Positions 40,579-49,882 of a stretch of 64,000 nucleotides of DNA are shown here, in pieces. Below the pieces are notes generated by a model. It saw nothing but the letters and a program-made list of their open reading frames with translations. It was not told the origin of the DNA and did not search any database. Made by a program: the position numbers and the translations under genes. Each line of letters opens with the position of its first letter. Position 1 is the first letter of the stretch. Origin of the DNA: Defluviitaleaceae bacterium (GTDB lineage: Bacteria; Bacillota; Clostridia; Lachnospirales; WQUN01); the NCBI GenBank assembly GCA_009786535.1, contig WQRX01000014.1:1-64000 (forward strand), in the 5' to 3' direction.

Positions 40579-41121
40579 GTGTCATTAAAGCACGGATTAA
40601 TGGGGCTATTGAACCAAAAGCCCATGACAGGTTATGACCTTGACAAATTATTTAATGCTTCGTTGGTTTTTTTTTGGCCGGCGCAGTACAGCCAAATCTA
40701 CAGCGAGCTGGACAAAATGGAAAAAAAGGGCTGGCTAACCAGCCAACGGGTGATACAGGAGGATAAGCCCAACAAGCGCATATACACCTTAACTCCGGCG
40801 GGTAAAGGGGAGTTTCTCGGGTGGCTGTCTACGACGGAAATTGATTTAAAAAGCTCCTTCAGCATAAAAAGCGAATTTCTTATGCGGTTATTTTTCGCAG
40901 GTTATGCAAGCAAGGCGCAAGTGTTGGAAATGCTGCGGGCGTTGCAAGACGCCTGTTATGCCCGCCGCACCGACTATGAAAAAGTGAAGGAAAGCATTAT
41001 CGAAGACGGCGATGATGAGTATGTACAGCTAACCGCCCTCTACGGCGAAATGGCGAACGAAACAAGACTTGCATGGGTAGAAAAAGCCATAAATCATATT
41101 GAAAAAATGGAGGAAAAGTAG
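40579..41121 (+). CDS. PadR-family transcriptional regulator
   Basis: 180 residues with a GTG start and AAAAAGGGAG upstream. N-terminal winged helix of the PadR type (LKHGLMGLLNQKPMTGYDL, QIYSELDKMEKKGWL, KRIYTLTPAGKGEFLGWL) and a C-terminal four-helix dimer domain (AWVEKAINHIEKM). PadR proteins repress stress, detoxification or metabolite genes. The next gene starts at the base after the stop, so it probably controls the hydrolase operon and itself. Confidence 0.9.
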   Translation: MSLKHGLMGLLNQKPMTGYDLDKLFNASLVFFWPAQYSQIYSELDKMEKKGWLTSQRVIQEDKPNKRIYTLTPAGKGEFLGWLSTTEIDLKSSFSIKSEFLMRLFFAGYASKAQVLEMLRALQDACYARRTDYEKVKESIIEDGDDEYVQLTALYGEMANETRLAWVEKAINHIEKMEEK

Positions 41122-41481
41122 ATGCGTTTTTTCACCAATGGGGAAGAAAAAAACATGAGTGAGGAAGAAATCCGCAAATTGGAGCAAGACGTGAAGGAAA
41201 ACGCCGACGAAATTGCCCAATCTGCCGTAAGGAAAATAGAAGCCTTTACCCGAATTATTACATTGTTGGGGTTTGTGGTTACTGCAATTATTTTATGGGT
41301 GAACATAACCCGCGGCAATTTTGACGACAGGACACTTAGGTTGCTACTTTGGCACGTTGAGGCAACTCCGACCACCTACGTCCTTTTCATTGCCACCCTT
41401 GTGGTCGTCCTTTGGCATTTGGTTTCAACGGTTCGTTTTTTCATAAAGAGAAATAAAGAAAATAAAAATGAAGGAGAATGA
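41122..41481 (+). CDS. Two-helix membrane protein
   Basis: 119 residues: acidic coiled-coil start (residues 1-40), then membrane helices at ~47-62 (ITLLGFVVTAIILWV) and ~85-105 (YVLFIATLVVVLWHLVSTV). GGAGG before ATG 41122; start adjoins the padR stop. Function unknown; membership in the operon suggests a partner of the hydrolase or a transport factor. Confidence 0.65.
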   Translation: MRFFTNGEEKNMSEEEIRKLEQDVKENADEIAQSAVRKIEAFTRIITLLGFVVTAIILWVNITRGNFDDRTLRLLLWHVEATPTTYVLFIATLVVVLWHLVSTVRFFIKRNKENKNEGE

Positions 41482-41483
41482 AC

Positions 41484-42512
41484 ATGGAAAATTTCAAAAA
41501 CGCCATCCAAAGCCTTGCAACGCTGAAAAAGGTGGACGATTACGGCATGTTCCAAATGACATACATCGGTGACTACGGCTTTGACGAATTTCTCAAGGTT
41601 GGCGTCACAGACGCACAGGATGAATGGGCTTTTATGATGAAGCACCTGTTGAAGGGCATTCCCATTGATAATAATCCGATAAGCAGCGGCGCAGGCAACG
41701 TACCCCCGGGGGGTTGTACCACGTTTTCCGCGCGGAATGAAAAGGGCGATGTGTTGCTTTGCAGAAATTATGATTTCGCCCCTATCCCTTCCCTACAGCT
41801 TTTCACTAAGCCCGATACGGGAAATGCTTCTGTTTCAACGGTAAACTTGTTGTATAACGGATACAGCATAATCCCCGACCCCATGACGGGTGCGCCGCAT
41901 CTGCCCGGCGGTTTAACCCTTGAAAGCTTCCCAACGTTAAACGCGCCTTACATGCCTATGGACGGCATGAACGCGAAGGGCGTTGCTATTGCCGCCGTAT
42001 TTGTTCCCCAAGCGGAAGCACCCCACGACCCGAGTAAAATAAAAATAAACCAGCTAGCCGCAATGAGGCTGGTGCTGGATAAGGCTGCAAGCGTAGAGGA
42101 AGCGATTAACCTGTTGGGACAATACAATATTTTTTTTGAGGTAAATGCCTTCGTCCAATATCATATTGCTGATGCAAGCGGGCGTTCTGTTATTGCGGGT
42201 TTTGCAAACGGCGAAATAAAAATTACAGAAGTTTCCGAACCCTATCAAGTCTGTGCTAATTTCGCGGCATATAACCCCGAAATTCGTGCAGGGGTTTGTG
42301 AGTTTGAACGCCATGACAAGGCAAAAGCAAAACTACAAGCCCACAACGGCATACTAACAGACACACAAGCCATTGATTTAATGGCGGAAATCGGCGCTTT
42401 CAATGAAGGGCAATTTGATTTGCAATGGTCGGTTATGTACAACCTCACCACGTTAGAGGGTGTTATTTTCGCCAACAGAAAAAAAGATAGTCTAATAAGT
42501 TTTAAGTTGTAG
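41484..42512 (+). CDS. Choloylglycine hydrolase/acyltransferase-type Ntn hydrolase
   Basis: 342 residues; the ATG at 41484 is placed 7 bases after GGAG (an ATG at 41478 lies too near). Nucleophile motif GGCTTFSARNEKGDVLLCRNYDF at ~residue 75 has the Cys, and MDGMNAKGVAIAAVFV follows. Family C45/C59 members cleave linear amides such as bile-salt conjugates, penicillin V or acyl-CoA-linked antibiotics. The nucleophile is not N-terminal in the raw sequence, so the first ~75 residues may be a removed propeptide or the enzyme is C45-like. Substrate unknown. Confidence 0.75.
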   Translation: MENFKNAIQSLATLKKVDDYGMFQMTYIGDYGFDEFLKVGVTDAQDEWAFMMKHLLKGIPIDNNPISSGAGNVPPGGCTTFSARNEKGDVLLCRNYDFAPIPSLQLFTKPDTGNASVSTVNLLYNGYSIIPDPMTGAPHLPGGLTLESFPTLNAPYMPMDGMNAKGVAIAAVFVPQAEAPHDPSKIKINQLAAMRLVLDKAASVEEAINLLGQYNIFFEVNAFVQYHIADASGRSVIAGFANGEIKITEVSEPYQVCANFAAYNPEIRAGVCEFERHDKAKAKLQAHNGILTDTQAIDLMAEIGAFNEGQFDLQWSVMYNLTTLEGVIFANRKKDSLISFKL

Positions 42513-42790
42513 ATAAAGCTTTTTGTGGGACTTTGTCCGCTCAGAATGCTTCGCATTCTGAGTAACCGGCAGGGCTAAACAGGCGCGATGCGTTAAGCGA
42601 TTCGGTCTGGTGTGCCGTGGGAAGGCACAAGCGTTCATCGGCGTGTTTTAACGCCTCGTCAGACAATCCATGGGCTTCGTTTCTCGACAAGGAGGCCGAG
42701 CCCTTTTTTCATGTCTATGTCGTAGGGAGCGCTCCCGCGTGGGTTTCTGCGTAGCTTTAGGATACGACACATGCCGCTTCACCTTTTTCG
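42513..42790. ncRNA. Highly structured intergenic stretch, possible RNA or repeat
   Basis: It holds a perfect hairpin CTCAGAATG-CTTCG-CATTCTGAG (42540-42562), TGTGCC/GGCACA, GCGTTAA/TTAACGC, TCTGG/TCAGA and a TGTCGTA/TACGACA stem (42716-42770) enclosing the palindrome GGGAGCGCTCCC. No protein gene is supported, although a 55-codon open frame without start runs on the minus strand. I could not fit it to 6S, SRP, tmRNA, RNase P or c-di-GMP riboswitch patterns. Confidence 0.4.
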
Positions 42791-42801
42791 CCTTTCATGA
42801 C

Positions 42802-42830
42802 AAAAAGGCCTGCTTCGTCGCGGCCTTTTT
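42802..42830. terminator. Bidirectional intrinsic terminator
   Basis: AAAAAGGCC and GGCCTTTTT with an 11-base loop (TGCTTCGTCGC). It follows the stop of the HD-GYP gene (minus) by 30 bases and ends in T-runs on both strands. Confidence 0.8.
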
Positions 42831-42861
42831 TGGTGGATAATTGTTTTAAGATATGCATGTT

Positions 42862-43908
42862 TCATACCTGTTTAAATTTATCTGCAACGCTTAGGAATAA
42901 ATCAACAATATCCGGGTCAAATTGCTTCCCTTTTTCTTCTGTAATAATTTCTACTGCCTTCTCGTGGGGGAAAGCATCTTTATAAGGACGTGTGGAAACC
43001 AGCGCATCATACACGTCGGCGATAGCCATTACGCGCCCGTGGAAGGGGATTTCCTTTTCTTTTAAATTGCGCGGATACCCCTTGCCGTCCCACCGCTCAT
43101 GGTGGCTGCCCGCGAATAATTTTGCGTTATCAAAAATGGCTTCCTTGCCCGAATTTGCGATAACGTCGTCTATAATACTTTCCCCCTGTATGGAATGTTT
43201 TTTCATTTCTTCGTATTCATCAGGGGTAAATTTGCCGGGTTTATTTAAAATTAAGTCTGAAACGGAAATTTTGCCAATGTCATGCAAGCGGGATGCCGTA
43301 ACCACGGTTTCAATATCCCAATCTTTTACCTCGTCTTTAAATTGGGGGCTATTTTTCATGGCGTTGATGAGAATTTCCATATATTTTGCGGTTTGGTCAA
43401 TATGCAAGCCCGTGATTTTGTCACGCTTTTCTACAAGGCTGGACAGTACATGAGCAGCACTATGCTGTACGCGAACGAGATGGTCGGTACGCTCTTGTAG
43501 CGTGTTTGCTTGTGTCTGTAACGAGCGTGCCGCGTTAAGCAAGCGCAGTTGCATTTCTACCCGCAATTTTACAATGGTGGGGTTAAAAGGCTTGGAAATA
43601 AAGTCCGATGCGCCCATGGATAAACCGCGCTCCTCGGCTTCCACATTATCTAAGCCTGTGATAAATACAACGATAATGTCTTTTGTCTTGTCGCTGCTTT
43701 TAAGCTTTTGCAATACATCAAAGCCGTCCATTTCCGGCATAATGATGTCCAGCAAAATAATGTCAGGTATAAATTCCTCGGCGGTTTCTATTGCATCTTC
43801 CCCGTCACAAGATGCATAAACCGTGTACAACGGTCCCAATATGTTGCGCAAAACCGTAATGTTTGACCTTTCGTCATCCACAATTAAAATACTATTTTTT
43901 TTGTCCAT
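42862..43908 (-). CDS. Response regulator with HD-GYP domain (c-di-GMP phosphodiesterase)
   Basis: 348 residues. REC domain 1-120 with acidic pair DDER, phospho-acceptor Asp in ILLDIIMPEMDG and Lys in SKPFNP. Then a coiled coil and HD-GYP: LHDIGKISVSDLILNKPGKF, HHERWDGKGYPRNL and GRVMAIADVYDALVSTRPYK. All HD and GYP residues are present, so it should break down cyclic di-GMP in a phosphorylation-dependent way. Its start overlaps the cyclase gene by 17 bases. Confidence 0.92.
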   Translation of the reverse strand: MDKKNSILIVDDERSNITVLRNILGPLYTVYASCDGEDAIETAEEFIPDIILLDIIMPEMDGFDVLQKLKSSDKTKDIIVVFITGLDNVEAEERGLSMGASDFISKPFNPTIVKLRVEMQLRLLNAARSLQTQANTLQERTDHLVRVQHSAAHVLSSLVEKRDKITGLHIDQTAKYMEILINAMKNSPQFKDEVKDWDIETVVTASRLHDIGKISVSDLILNKPGKFTPDEYEEMKKHSIQGESIIDDVIANSGKEAIFDNAKLFAGSHHERWDGKGYPRNLKEKEIPFHGRVMAIADVYDALVSTRPYKDAFPHEKAVEIITEEKGKQFDPDIVDLFLSVADKFKQV

Positions 43909-45637
43909 CTTGTGCCTCCATATTTAGGGATTGGAAACTATATTTATTACGCCCACTTTGTTTGGACTGGTATAACATTTCGTCGGCTTTTTGTACATAA
44001 TTTTCCAGCGTAAGGGTGTGCAAGGCAATCGCCGTGGTAAAACCAATGGAAAAGGTTACATATTTTGCTACATCGCTGGACACATGAGGTATATTGCTTT
44101 CGCGGATACGCGACATTATGCGGTCGGCAACAATACACGCGCCATTTTCATTGGTATTGGGTAATACTACCACAAATTCTTCCCCGCCGTAACGCGCCAC
44201 AAAGTCATCTGCACGGGGTACGGCTTTGTTTAGCACCTCGGCAACCATTTTTAAACATTTGTCTCCGCTAATATGCCCATAGGTATCGTTAAACTTTTTA
44301 AAGAAGTCTATATCAATCATCATAATGGTGAGCGGGCTGTTAGTACGCGACAAGGAAGCTATTAAACGGGGTACAGATTCATCAAAATAACGGCGGTTGT
44401 AAATACCTGTAAGCCCGTCAAAAAATATTTTTTCATTTTCTTCTTCCAATTCGCGCACGCGGGTCATATCACGCAAAATCATACCCAAACTTTTAATATC
44501 CCGCTGGAAAATGGACACAAACAAAATGCGTTTAATGCCGTCTTTGCATACGAAGTCCATTTCGAATTGTACCGATTCCCCTTGCATGGCTTTGGGGATG
44601 TATTTTTCCGTTAATTTTTCCATGCGCTCATCTTGGAAAAGGATACCCAGTCCGTTGGTAATTAGCTCGCTTTTGGTATAACCCGTTACGGTTTCCAACG
44701 CGGGGTTGGTGTACTCTACCACGCCGGTTTCAGAAATGGACATAATTAAATCGGGCGTTTTTTCTACGATAGAGAATTGCCGTTCCATGGCATCGCGTTC
44801 AAAAACCCCTGCAAAAATGTCGGCAATTAACACAGAAAGGTTGCGTTCATTTTCGCTCCACTCCTTAACGCCGTCTTCTTTTGAAATGTCCAGCAATGCG
44901 TGTAGCTTGCCTTTTACAAAAATGGGCTTGGTAATATGCCGTTTATCGTCCTCCGGGTCTGCCGTTTCGCTTCGCAGGTTGCTTCTATCGCCGTCTAATA
45001 AATTTTTAACGATGGAAAAGATAGGACCTTCCAGCCGTAATGTAGTCCCGATTTTCGACTTTTTTTCCAACTCGGGTTTAAGCCATTCACTTTGGCATAT
45101 CAACGCATCTTCATCGCTGTCGTATTTATACAAGAGAATTTGCGCCACGTCCATAAACATGCCTACACCGCGCAAGGTTTTGGTAAAAACGGCGTCTATA
45201 TACGCATCCGATAAAAAGTCATGGGAAATTTTTGTCATTAAAACCTGCTGGCGGAACTGTACAATGAGTTTTATTTGGTTATGCACCCGCAACTTAACAA
45301 TGGCAGAAACAAAAGGCTTGGCAATATAATCTGCCGCGCCTAGGGTTAAGCCCTTTTCTTCGGCTTCCGCTTTATCTAGCCCCGTAATAAAAATAACGGG
45401 AATGTTCTTTGTTTTTTCCGATTTTTTGAGTGCCTTAATTACGTCGTACCCGTCCATGCCCGGCATAATAATGTCCAGCAAAATAACATCGGGCAGGAAA
45501 TTGTTTGCCGTTTCTATCGCATCCTGTCCGTCGCCTGCGGCGTAAACGGTATAATCCGCGCTTAGTATACTGCGTAGTATGCTAATATTAAGGCGCTCGT
45601 CGTCTACAATTAAGATACTATGCTTTTTTTTACTCAC
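43892..45637 (-). CDS. Response regulator with GAF-like, PAS and GGDEF domains (diguanylate cyclase)
   Basis: 581 residues: REC 1-120 (Asp in ILLDIIMPGMDG), a GAF-like region ~140-285, PAS ~290-405 (VVEYTNPALETVTGYTKSEL) and GGDEF ~415-565 with ARYGGEEF. The product-inhibition site RADD lies five residues before GGEEF, as in allosterically controlled cyclases. It should make c-di-GMP when phosphorylated by a hybrid kinase of the same operon. Start overlaps the kinase stop by 8 bases. Confidence 0.93.
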   Translation of the reverse strand: MSKKKHSILIVDDERLNISILRSILSADYTVYAAGDGQDAIETANNFLPDVILLDIIMPGMDGYDVIKALKKSEKTKNIPVIFITGLDKAEAEEKGLTLGAADYIAKPFVSAIVKLRVHNQIKLIVQFRQQVLMTKISHDFLSDAYIDAVFTKTLRGVGMFMDVAQILLYKYDSDEDALICQSEWLKPELEKKSKIGTTLRLEGPIFSIVKNLLDGDRSNLRSETADPEDDKRHITKPIFVKGKLHALLDISKEDGVKEWSENERNLSVLIADIFAGVFERDAMERQFSIVEKTPDLIMSISETGVVEYTNPALETVTGYTKSELITNGLGILFQDERMEKLTEKYIPKAMQGESVQFEMDFVCKDGIKRILFVSIFQRDIKSLGMILRDMTRVRELEEENEKIFFDGLTGIYNRRYFDESVPRLIASLSRTNSPLTIMMIDIDFFKKFNDTYGHISGDKCLKMVAEVLNKAVPRADDFVARYGGEEFVVVLPNTNENGACIVADRIMSRIRESNIPHVSSDVAKYVTFSIGFTTAIALHTLTLENYVQKADEMLYQSKQSGRNKYSFQSLNMEAQDGQKK

Positions 45638-47813
45638 CTGTAGCTATCTCCCATATCCTTTTTACGTGCGCTAACTCTTCTAATGCTTGGTTAAATTTAA
45701 AGCGTTCTATCAAAGAAACCAGCATTTCCACATTAGGGATGGTCCTTACTTCGTCCAGCATTTCCTCGCAGTCGGGGTTGCGGTTAAGCAGGAGCGGCTC
45801 CAGCTTGGTTATAATGGCTTGTATTTCCGTTTTATCGGTCAGTTTAATGGTATCCCTTGCGTTAAACTCATCCAGCAAAGGTAATAATTTGTTAATTGTG
45901 TTATCCAGCGCTTCTTTAAAGGTTGCCAGTTCCGTTTCATCCATGCGGTATTGGTTGTTTTTAAGTTTAGTTTCTACGGCTAATGAAGCGGCTTGCAATT
46001 CCTTTTCCCCAATTTGCCCCGACAAGCCCTTTAGCGTATGCGCCAAACGGTGTGCGGATTTAATATCGCCCTTTTCAATGGATGCGATAAGGGTATTATA
46101 CGCGTCTTGGTAGTCTTTAACAAAGTTGATTTTTAATTGCCCCAGCAATTTTTCCTCGTCGGCTTTTTGTTTTTCTTTGTCCAAGGCGGAATAGCTGTCC
46201 ACTTTTAGGTGTTGAATTAAACAGTTCCATAATTCCTGCGTGGTGTAGGGCTTGCCCAATGCATCTGACATGCCACTGATTTTATATAAATCCAAATCGC
46301 TGGGCATTACGTTGGCGGTAAGGGCAACAATGGGTGTTTTTATATCAAATTCCAGAATTTTTGCTACGGCTTTTAACCCGTCCATTACAGGCATTTGAAT
46401 GTCCATAAATATCAAGTCAAACAATTTTTTACCGCTCTTAACGCGGTCGGAAACGATGTCCACCCCTTCTTTGCCGTTGTTTGCGATGACGGTTTTTAAC
46501 CCTACCCGTGCCAAGTGGTCGCAGATTACTTGTTGGTTGAGATGATTATCCTCGCAAATCAATACCTCGCCATGGAAGTTGGGTTTTTCCAAATCGCCGG
46601 AGATAAAGTGCTTGCTCTCGCCAATGGCTAGGTCAAAGGTTATCTCAAAACCAAAGGAACTGCCCACATCCAGCGTACTTTCTACCTCCAGCTTACCGCC
46701 CATCAATTCCACAATGGTTTTGGTAATAGAAAGCCCAAGCCCCGTACCGCCAAACTTGCGGGTAGAGCTGTTATCTTCTTGGTTAAAAGGTTCATATATA
46801 TGGGATATTTGGGTGGGGCTAATGCCTATGCCACTGTCCTGCACCTTAAATGCAATGGTAACGGATTTGTCCGTTTCTTTCTTTGTAATGGCAGAAAAGC
46901 GGATACTGCCACTGTCCGTAAACTTGGCGGCATTGGAAAGTAAATTCATTAAGGCTTGACGCAAACGGGCGGGGTCGCCGAGTACTTTTTTGCCTACAAC
47001 GGTGGTCGTCTCCCATGAAAGGGTAATGTTTTTATTTTCAACACTACCCATGGTTTTGGTACGGCAAAAGTCTAATATTTCGGTGAAATAGAAGGGGGAT
47101 TGCACCAAAACAATTTTGCCCAATTCGATAACGGAAATGTCCAGTATATCGTTGATAATATTTAACAGCCAGCCCGCACTTTCCGAAATGTTTGACAAAT
47201 ACCCCTTTACCTTATCGGGCAAGTCCTCTAATTGAGACAGCTCCGAAAAGCCGATAATGCTGTTTAAGGGGGTGCGGGTTTCGTGGCTCATGTTGGCGAT
47301 AAATACGGATTTTGTGCGGTTGGCGGCTTCGGCTACTTCTAATGCGGTGCGTAGTTTTTCGTTAGAATGTGCCAGCTCTTGGGTGCGTTCGTCTACCAAT
47401 TCGGTTAAATTTTCGTTTAGCTTTTTTAGTTCTCGTTTTTGCATAATCAGCGATAAATGTAACTCAAGCCGTTTTAATAACAAAGGGGGTGAAAAGGGAA
47501 CGGTTATATAGTCTATTGCGCCTAATGAAAGCCCGTATAATTCCGCCGCCGCATCGGTACGCGCGGTAAGGAATACCACAGGGACATCCATCAAGGATTC
47601 GGTAATTTGAATGTGTTGCAAGGTTTCGTACCCGTCCATTTCGGGCATTTCTACGTCTAGGATTATTAAATCGGGGGTTTCCGTTGCTAAAACTTCCAAC
47701 GCTTCCTTACCCGAAGAAGCGGTGGTTACATCATAAGCACCCGCAATGGCTCTTTTCACCATTTCCCGTTTCATCATACTGTCGTCAATAATAAATATTT
47801 TTTGCTTACTCAT
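45630..47813 (-). CDS. Hybrid histidine kinase REC-HisKA-HATPase-REC-HPt
   Basis: 727 residues from ATG 47813, overlapping the previous stop as ATGA. N-terminal REC (IIDDSMMKREMV; Asp in ILDVEMPEMDG), coiled coil, HisKA with ANMSHETRTPLNSIIG, HATPase with FGGTGLGLSITKTIV, second REC (MDIQMPVMDG) and HPt (AHRLAHTLKGLSGQI). No membrane helix or sensor domain, so input is through the first REC or by partner proteins. A C-terminal 60-residue segment (LKFNQALEELAHVK) is shared with the next kinase. Confidence 0.92.
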   Translation of the reverse strand: MSKQKIFIIDDSMMKREMVKRAIAGAYDVTTASSGKEALEVLATETPDLIILDVEMPEMDGYETLQHIQITESLMDVPVVFLTARTDAAAELYGLSLGAIDYITVPFSPPLLLKRLELHLSLIMQKRELKKLNENLTELVDERTQELAHSNEKLRTALEVAEAANRTKSVFIANMSHETRTPLNSIIGFSELSQLEDLPDKVKGYLSNISESAGWLLNIINDILDISVIELGKIVLVQSPFYFTEILDFCRTKTMGSVENKNITLSWETTTVVGKKVLGDPARLRQALMNLLSNAAKFTDSGSIRFSAITKKETDKSVTIAFKVQDSGIGISPTQISHIYEPFNQEDNSSTRKFGGTGLGLSITKTIVELMGGKLEVESTLDVGSSFGFEITFDLAIGESKHFISGDLEKPNFHGEVLICEDNHLNQQVICDHLARVGLKTVIANNGKEGVDIVSDRVKSGKKLFDLIFMDIQMPVMDGLKAVAKILEFDIKTPIVALTANVMPSDLDLYKISGMSDALGKPYTTQELWNCLIQHLKVDSYSALDKEKQKADEEKLLGQLKINFVKDYQDAYNTLIASIEKGDIKSAHRLAHTLKGLSGQIGEKELQAASLAVETKLKNNQYRMDETELATFKEALDNTINKLLPLLDEFNARDTIKLTDKTEIQAIITKLEPLLLNRNPDCEEMLDEVRTIPNVEMLVSLIERFKFNQALEELAHVKRIWEIATGE

Positions 47814-49606
47814 GAAATGCCCCACCTTTTCTTAATGTTTACCAGCTCTTGCGCTGCCTGCCTAAACTTAAAGTTTTCTATCATTTTTACTAATATTTCG
47901 GAATCGGGGATGGTGCGTATCTCGGGTATCATGTCTTCACAGTCGGGGTTTTTGTTGGCGATTAGGGGCTCCAGCTTATCAAGCAAGGCTTGTATTTCTT
48001 GTGGGTCGTCTAATAAAGTGAACACATCTTCGTTTGCCTCGTCCAGCAATGGGGCAAGTTTATCCAACACATGTGACAAATCCAGGCGGAAGCGGGTCAG
48101 CATACCTTTTTGCAATAAATTGTTGCCGCCTTCCAGCTTTTCTTCCAGTGCGGCGGCTGTTTCCTGCAACTTGGTTTCATGTATTTGCCCTGCGTTGCTT
48201 TTAATCGTATGCGCCATGCGATGGGCAAGTTTAATATCGTTGCTATTTAAGGCTTCTTCTATTGTTTTGAAGGTATTTTGGTTATCTTTAACGAAATTTA
48301 AACGCAAATGCTTGAGCATTTTTTGTTCTTCGGCAGATTGTTGGTCCTTTGCAATGGTGGAATAACTGAGTACGGGCAAATATTTGACCAAGCAGGTCCA
48401 TAATTCCTGCGTGGTAAAGGGCTTGCATACAAAGCTACGCATACCCGATTGGGTATATTCCTCGGGCATTTTGCGTATTGCGCTTGCTGTAAGTGCCACA
48501 ATGGGGGTGGTTATGCCTAATTTGGTAATGTATTTGGCGGCTTCCATCCCGTCCATGATGGGCAGGTAAATATCCATAAAAATTAAGTCGAAGGGTTTGT
48601 CGCCGTCCTTGATACGTTCCTCTATAATCTGCACCGCTTCTTTGCCGTTGTTGGCGACTATGGTGGTGAGCCCTACTTTTGCAAGATTTTCGCAGATAAC
48701 GATTTGGTTTAGCTCATTGTCCTCGCATACTAATATTTCGCCGTTAAAATTGGGTTTTTCGATAATATCGTTTTGGGTAAGTATGGCGATGGCACTGGCT
48801 TCGTCAATTAAATCGAAGGTAAGGGAAAAGCTAAAGGTAGTACCCACGCCTATTTTACTTGTTACAATTAAATCGCCACCCATTACATTTACAATATTTT
48901 TGGTAATGGTAAGCCCAAGCCCCGTACCGCCAAACTTGCGGGAAATACTATTGTCGGCTTGCATAAAGGGTTCAAAAATCCGCTCCATTTGCTCGTCGGT
49001 CATACCCATGCCTGTATCCTTTACTTCAAAGTAAAAGGTTGCGCGGTTATTTTCAATTCCCTTTAAGTTTGCCAACATACTTACGCTACCCGACGCGGTA
49101 AATTTAACGGCGTTGGAAAGTAAGTTAGTAAAAATTTGGCGCAAACGGGCAGAATCGCCCAGCATAAACTTGCTGGGTATTTTTTCCGCATTGCATATTA
49201 GCGATACGCCCTTATCATTGGCGCGGTGTATAAGCCCTGCCTGACAGTGGAAAAACAGGTCGGACAGGTTAAAGGGAACACTTTCCAATTCAACAGAGCC
49301 CGACTCGATTTTAGATATATCCAATAAATCGTTTATTATGTTAAGCAGCCAATTTGCACTTTCGCGTATATTATGTATATATTCCCTTGCTTTGGCTTGA
49401 ATATTATAGTCCAGCGCAAGTTCAGAAAAGCCCAGTATACTGTTCATGGGTGTGCGTATTTCGTGGCTCATGTTTGCCAAAAAAATAGTCTTGGCTTTGT
49501 TTGCCGCTTCCGCAGCATCACAAGCGGCTTGCAGTGCTTCCAACTTTTGCTCTAGTTGGTTGATGTGTTGGTTCGCTTTATGCAAGTCTGTGTATTCATT
49601 TTTCAT
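47810..49606 (-). CDS. Hybrid histidine kinase HisKA-HATPase-REC-HPt
   Basis: 598 residues, soluble. Coiled coil 1-40, HisKA with NMSHEIRTPMNSILG (His48), HATPase with FGGTGLGLTITKNIV, REC (Asp in FMDIYLPIMDG) and HPt (MAHTIKSNAGQI). Ends with a segment (FKFRQAAQELVNIKKR) like the neighbour's. First gene of the cassette, with GTGGTAAAGAATG at the start. It likely feeds phosphate into the downstream regulators. Confidence 0.92.
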   Translation of the reverse strand: MKNEYTDLHKANQHINQLEQKLEALQAACDAAEAANKAKTIFLANMSHEIRTPMNSILGFSELALDYNIQAKAREYIHNIRESANWLLNIINDLLDISKIESGSVELESVPFNLSDLFFHCQAGLIHRANDKGVSLICNAEKIPSKFMLGDSARLRQIFTNLLSNAVKFTASGSVSMLANLKGIENNRATFYFEVKDTGMGMTDEQMERIFEPFMQADNSISRKFGGTGLGLTITKNIVNVMGGDLIVTSKIGVGTTFSFSLTFDLIDEASAIAILTQNDIIEKPNFNGEILVCEDNELNQIVICENLAKVGLTTIVANNGKEAVQIIEERIKDGDKPFDLIFMDIYLPIMDGMEAAKYITKLGITTPIVALTASAIRKMPEEYTQSGMRSFVCKPFTTQELWTCLVKYLPVLSYSTIAKDQQSAEEQKMLKHLRLNFVKDNQNTFKTIEEALNSNDIKLAHRMAHTIKSNAGQIHETKLQETAAALEEKLEGGNNLLQKGMLTRFRLDLSHVLDKLAPLLDEANEDVFTLLDDPQEIQALLDKLEPLIANKNPDCEDMIPEIRTIPDSEILVKMIENFKFRQAAQELVNIKKRWGIS

Positions 49607-49882
49607 TCTTTACCACCATTAGGTACGAATATATTGTAATAATGTAAAAATAACCGTGTGAATATAACACAGGTCGCTTGTTGTGTAAATGGATAATACA
49701 GTTATCTGTGAATAGCATAAGTATTCCTTATTAGTAAGCGTCAAATCTATATGGTATGGGTGGGGGGTTAACACGGTTTTTACCTTATCGTACTACCCCC
49801 CTTCCCCCACGGTATTAAAACAAAGCATAGCGGCGATATTTTTCTGGTATACTGTTCAAAAAACATCGGGAGCAAAAAATAT
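49607..49882. promoter_or_regulatory. Divergent region between kinase operon and ligA
   Basis: 276 bases without a gene. A -10-like TATACT lies at about 49846, before ligA, without a good -35. A short C-rich/G-rich inverted stretch (GGTGGGGGGTTA, ACCCCCCTTCCCCC) is near 49758-49806. Nothing else is supported. Confidence 0.35.

Noticed and set aside
42513-42790. 6S RNA, SRP RNA or c-di-GMP riboswitch
   Set aside because: Expected conserved blocks could not be found on either strand.
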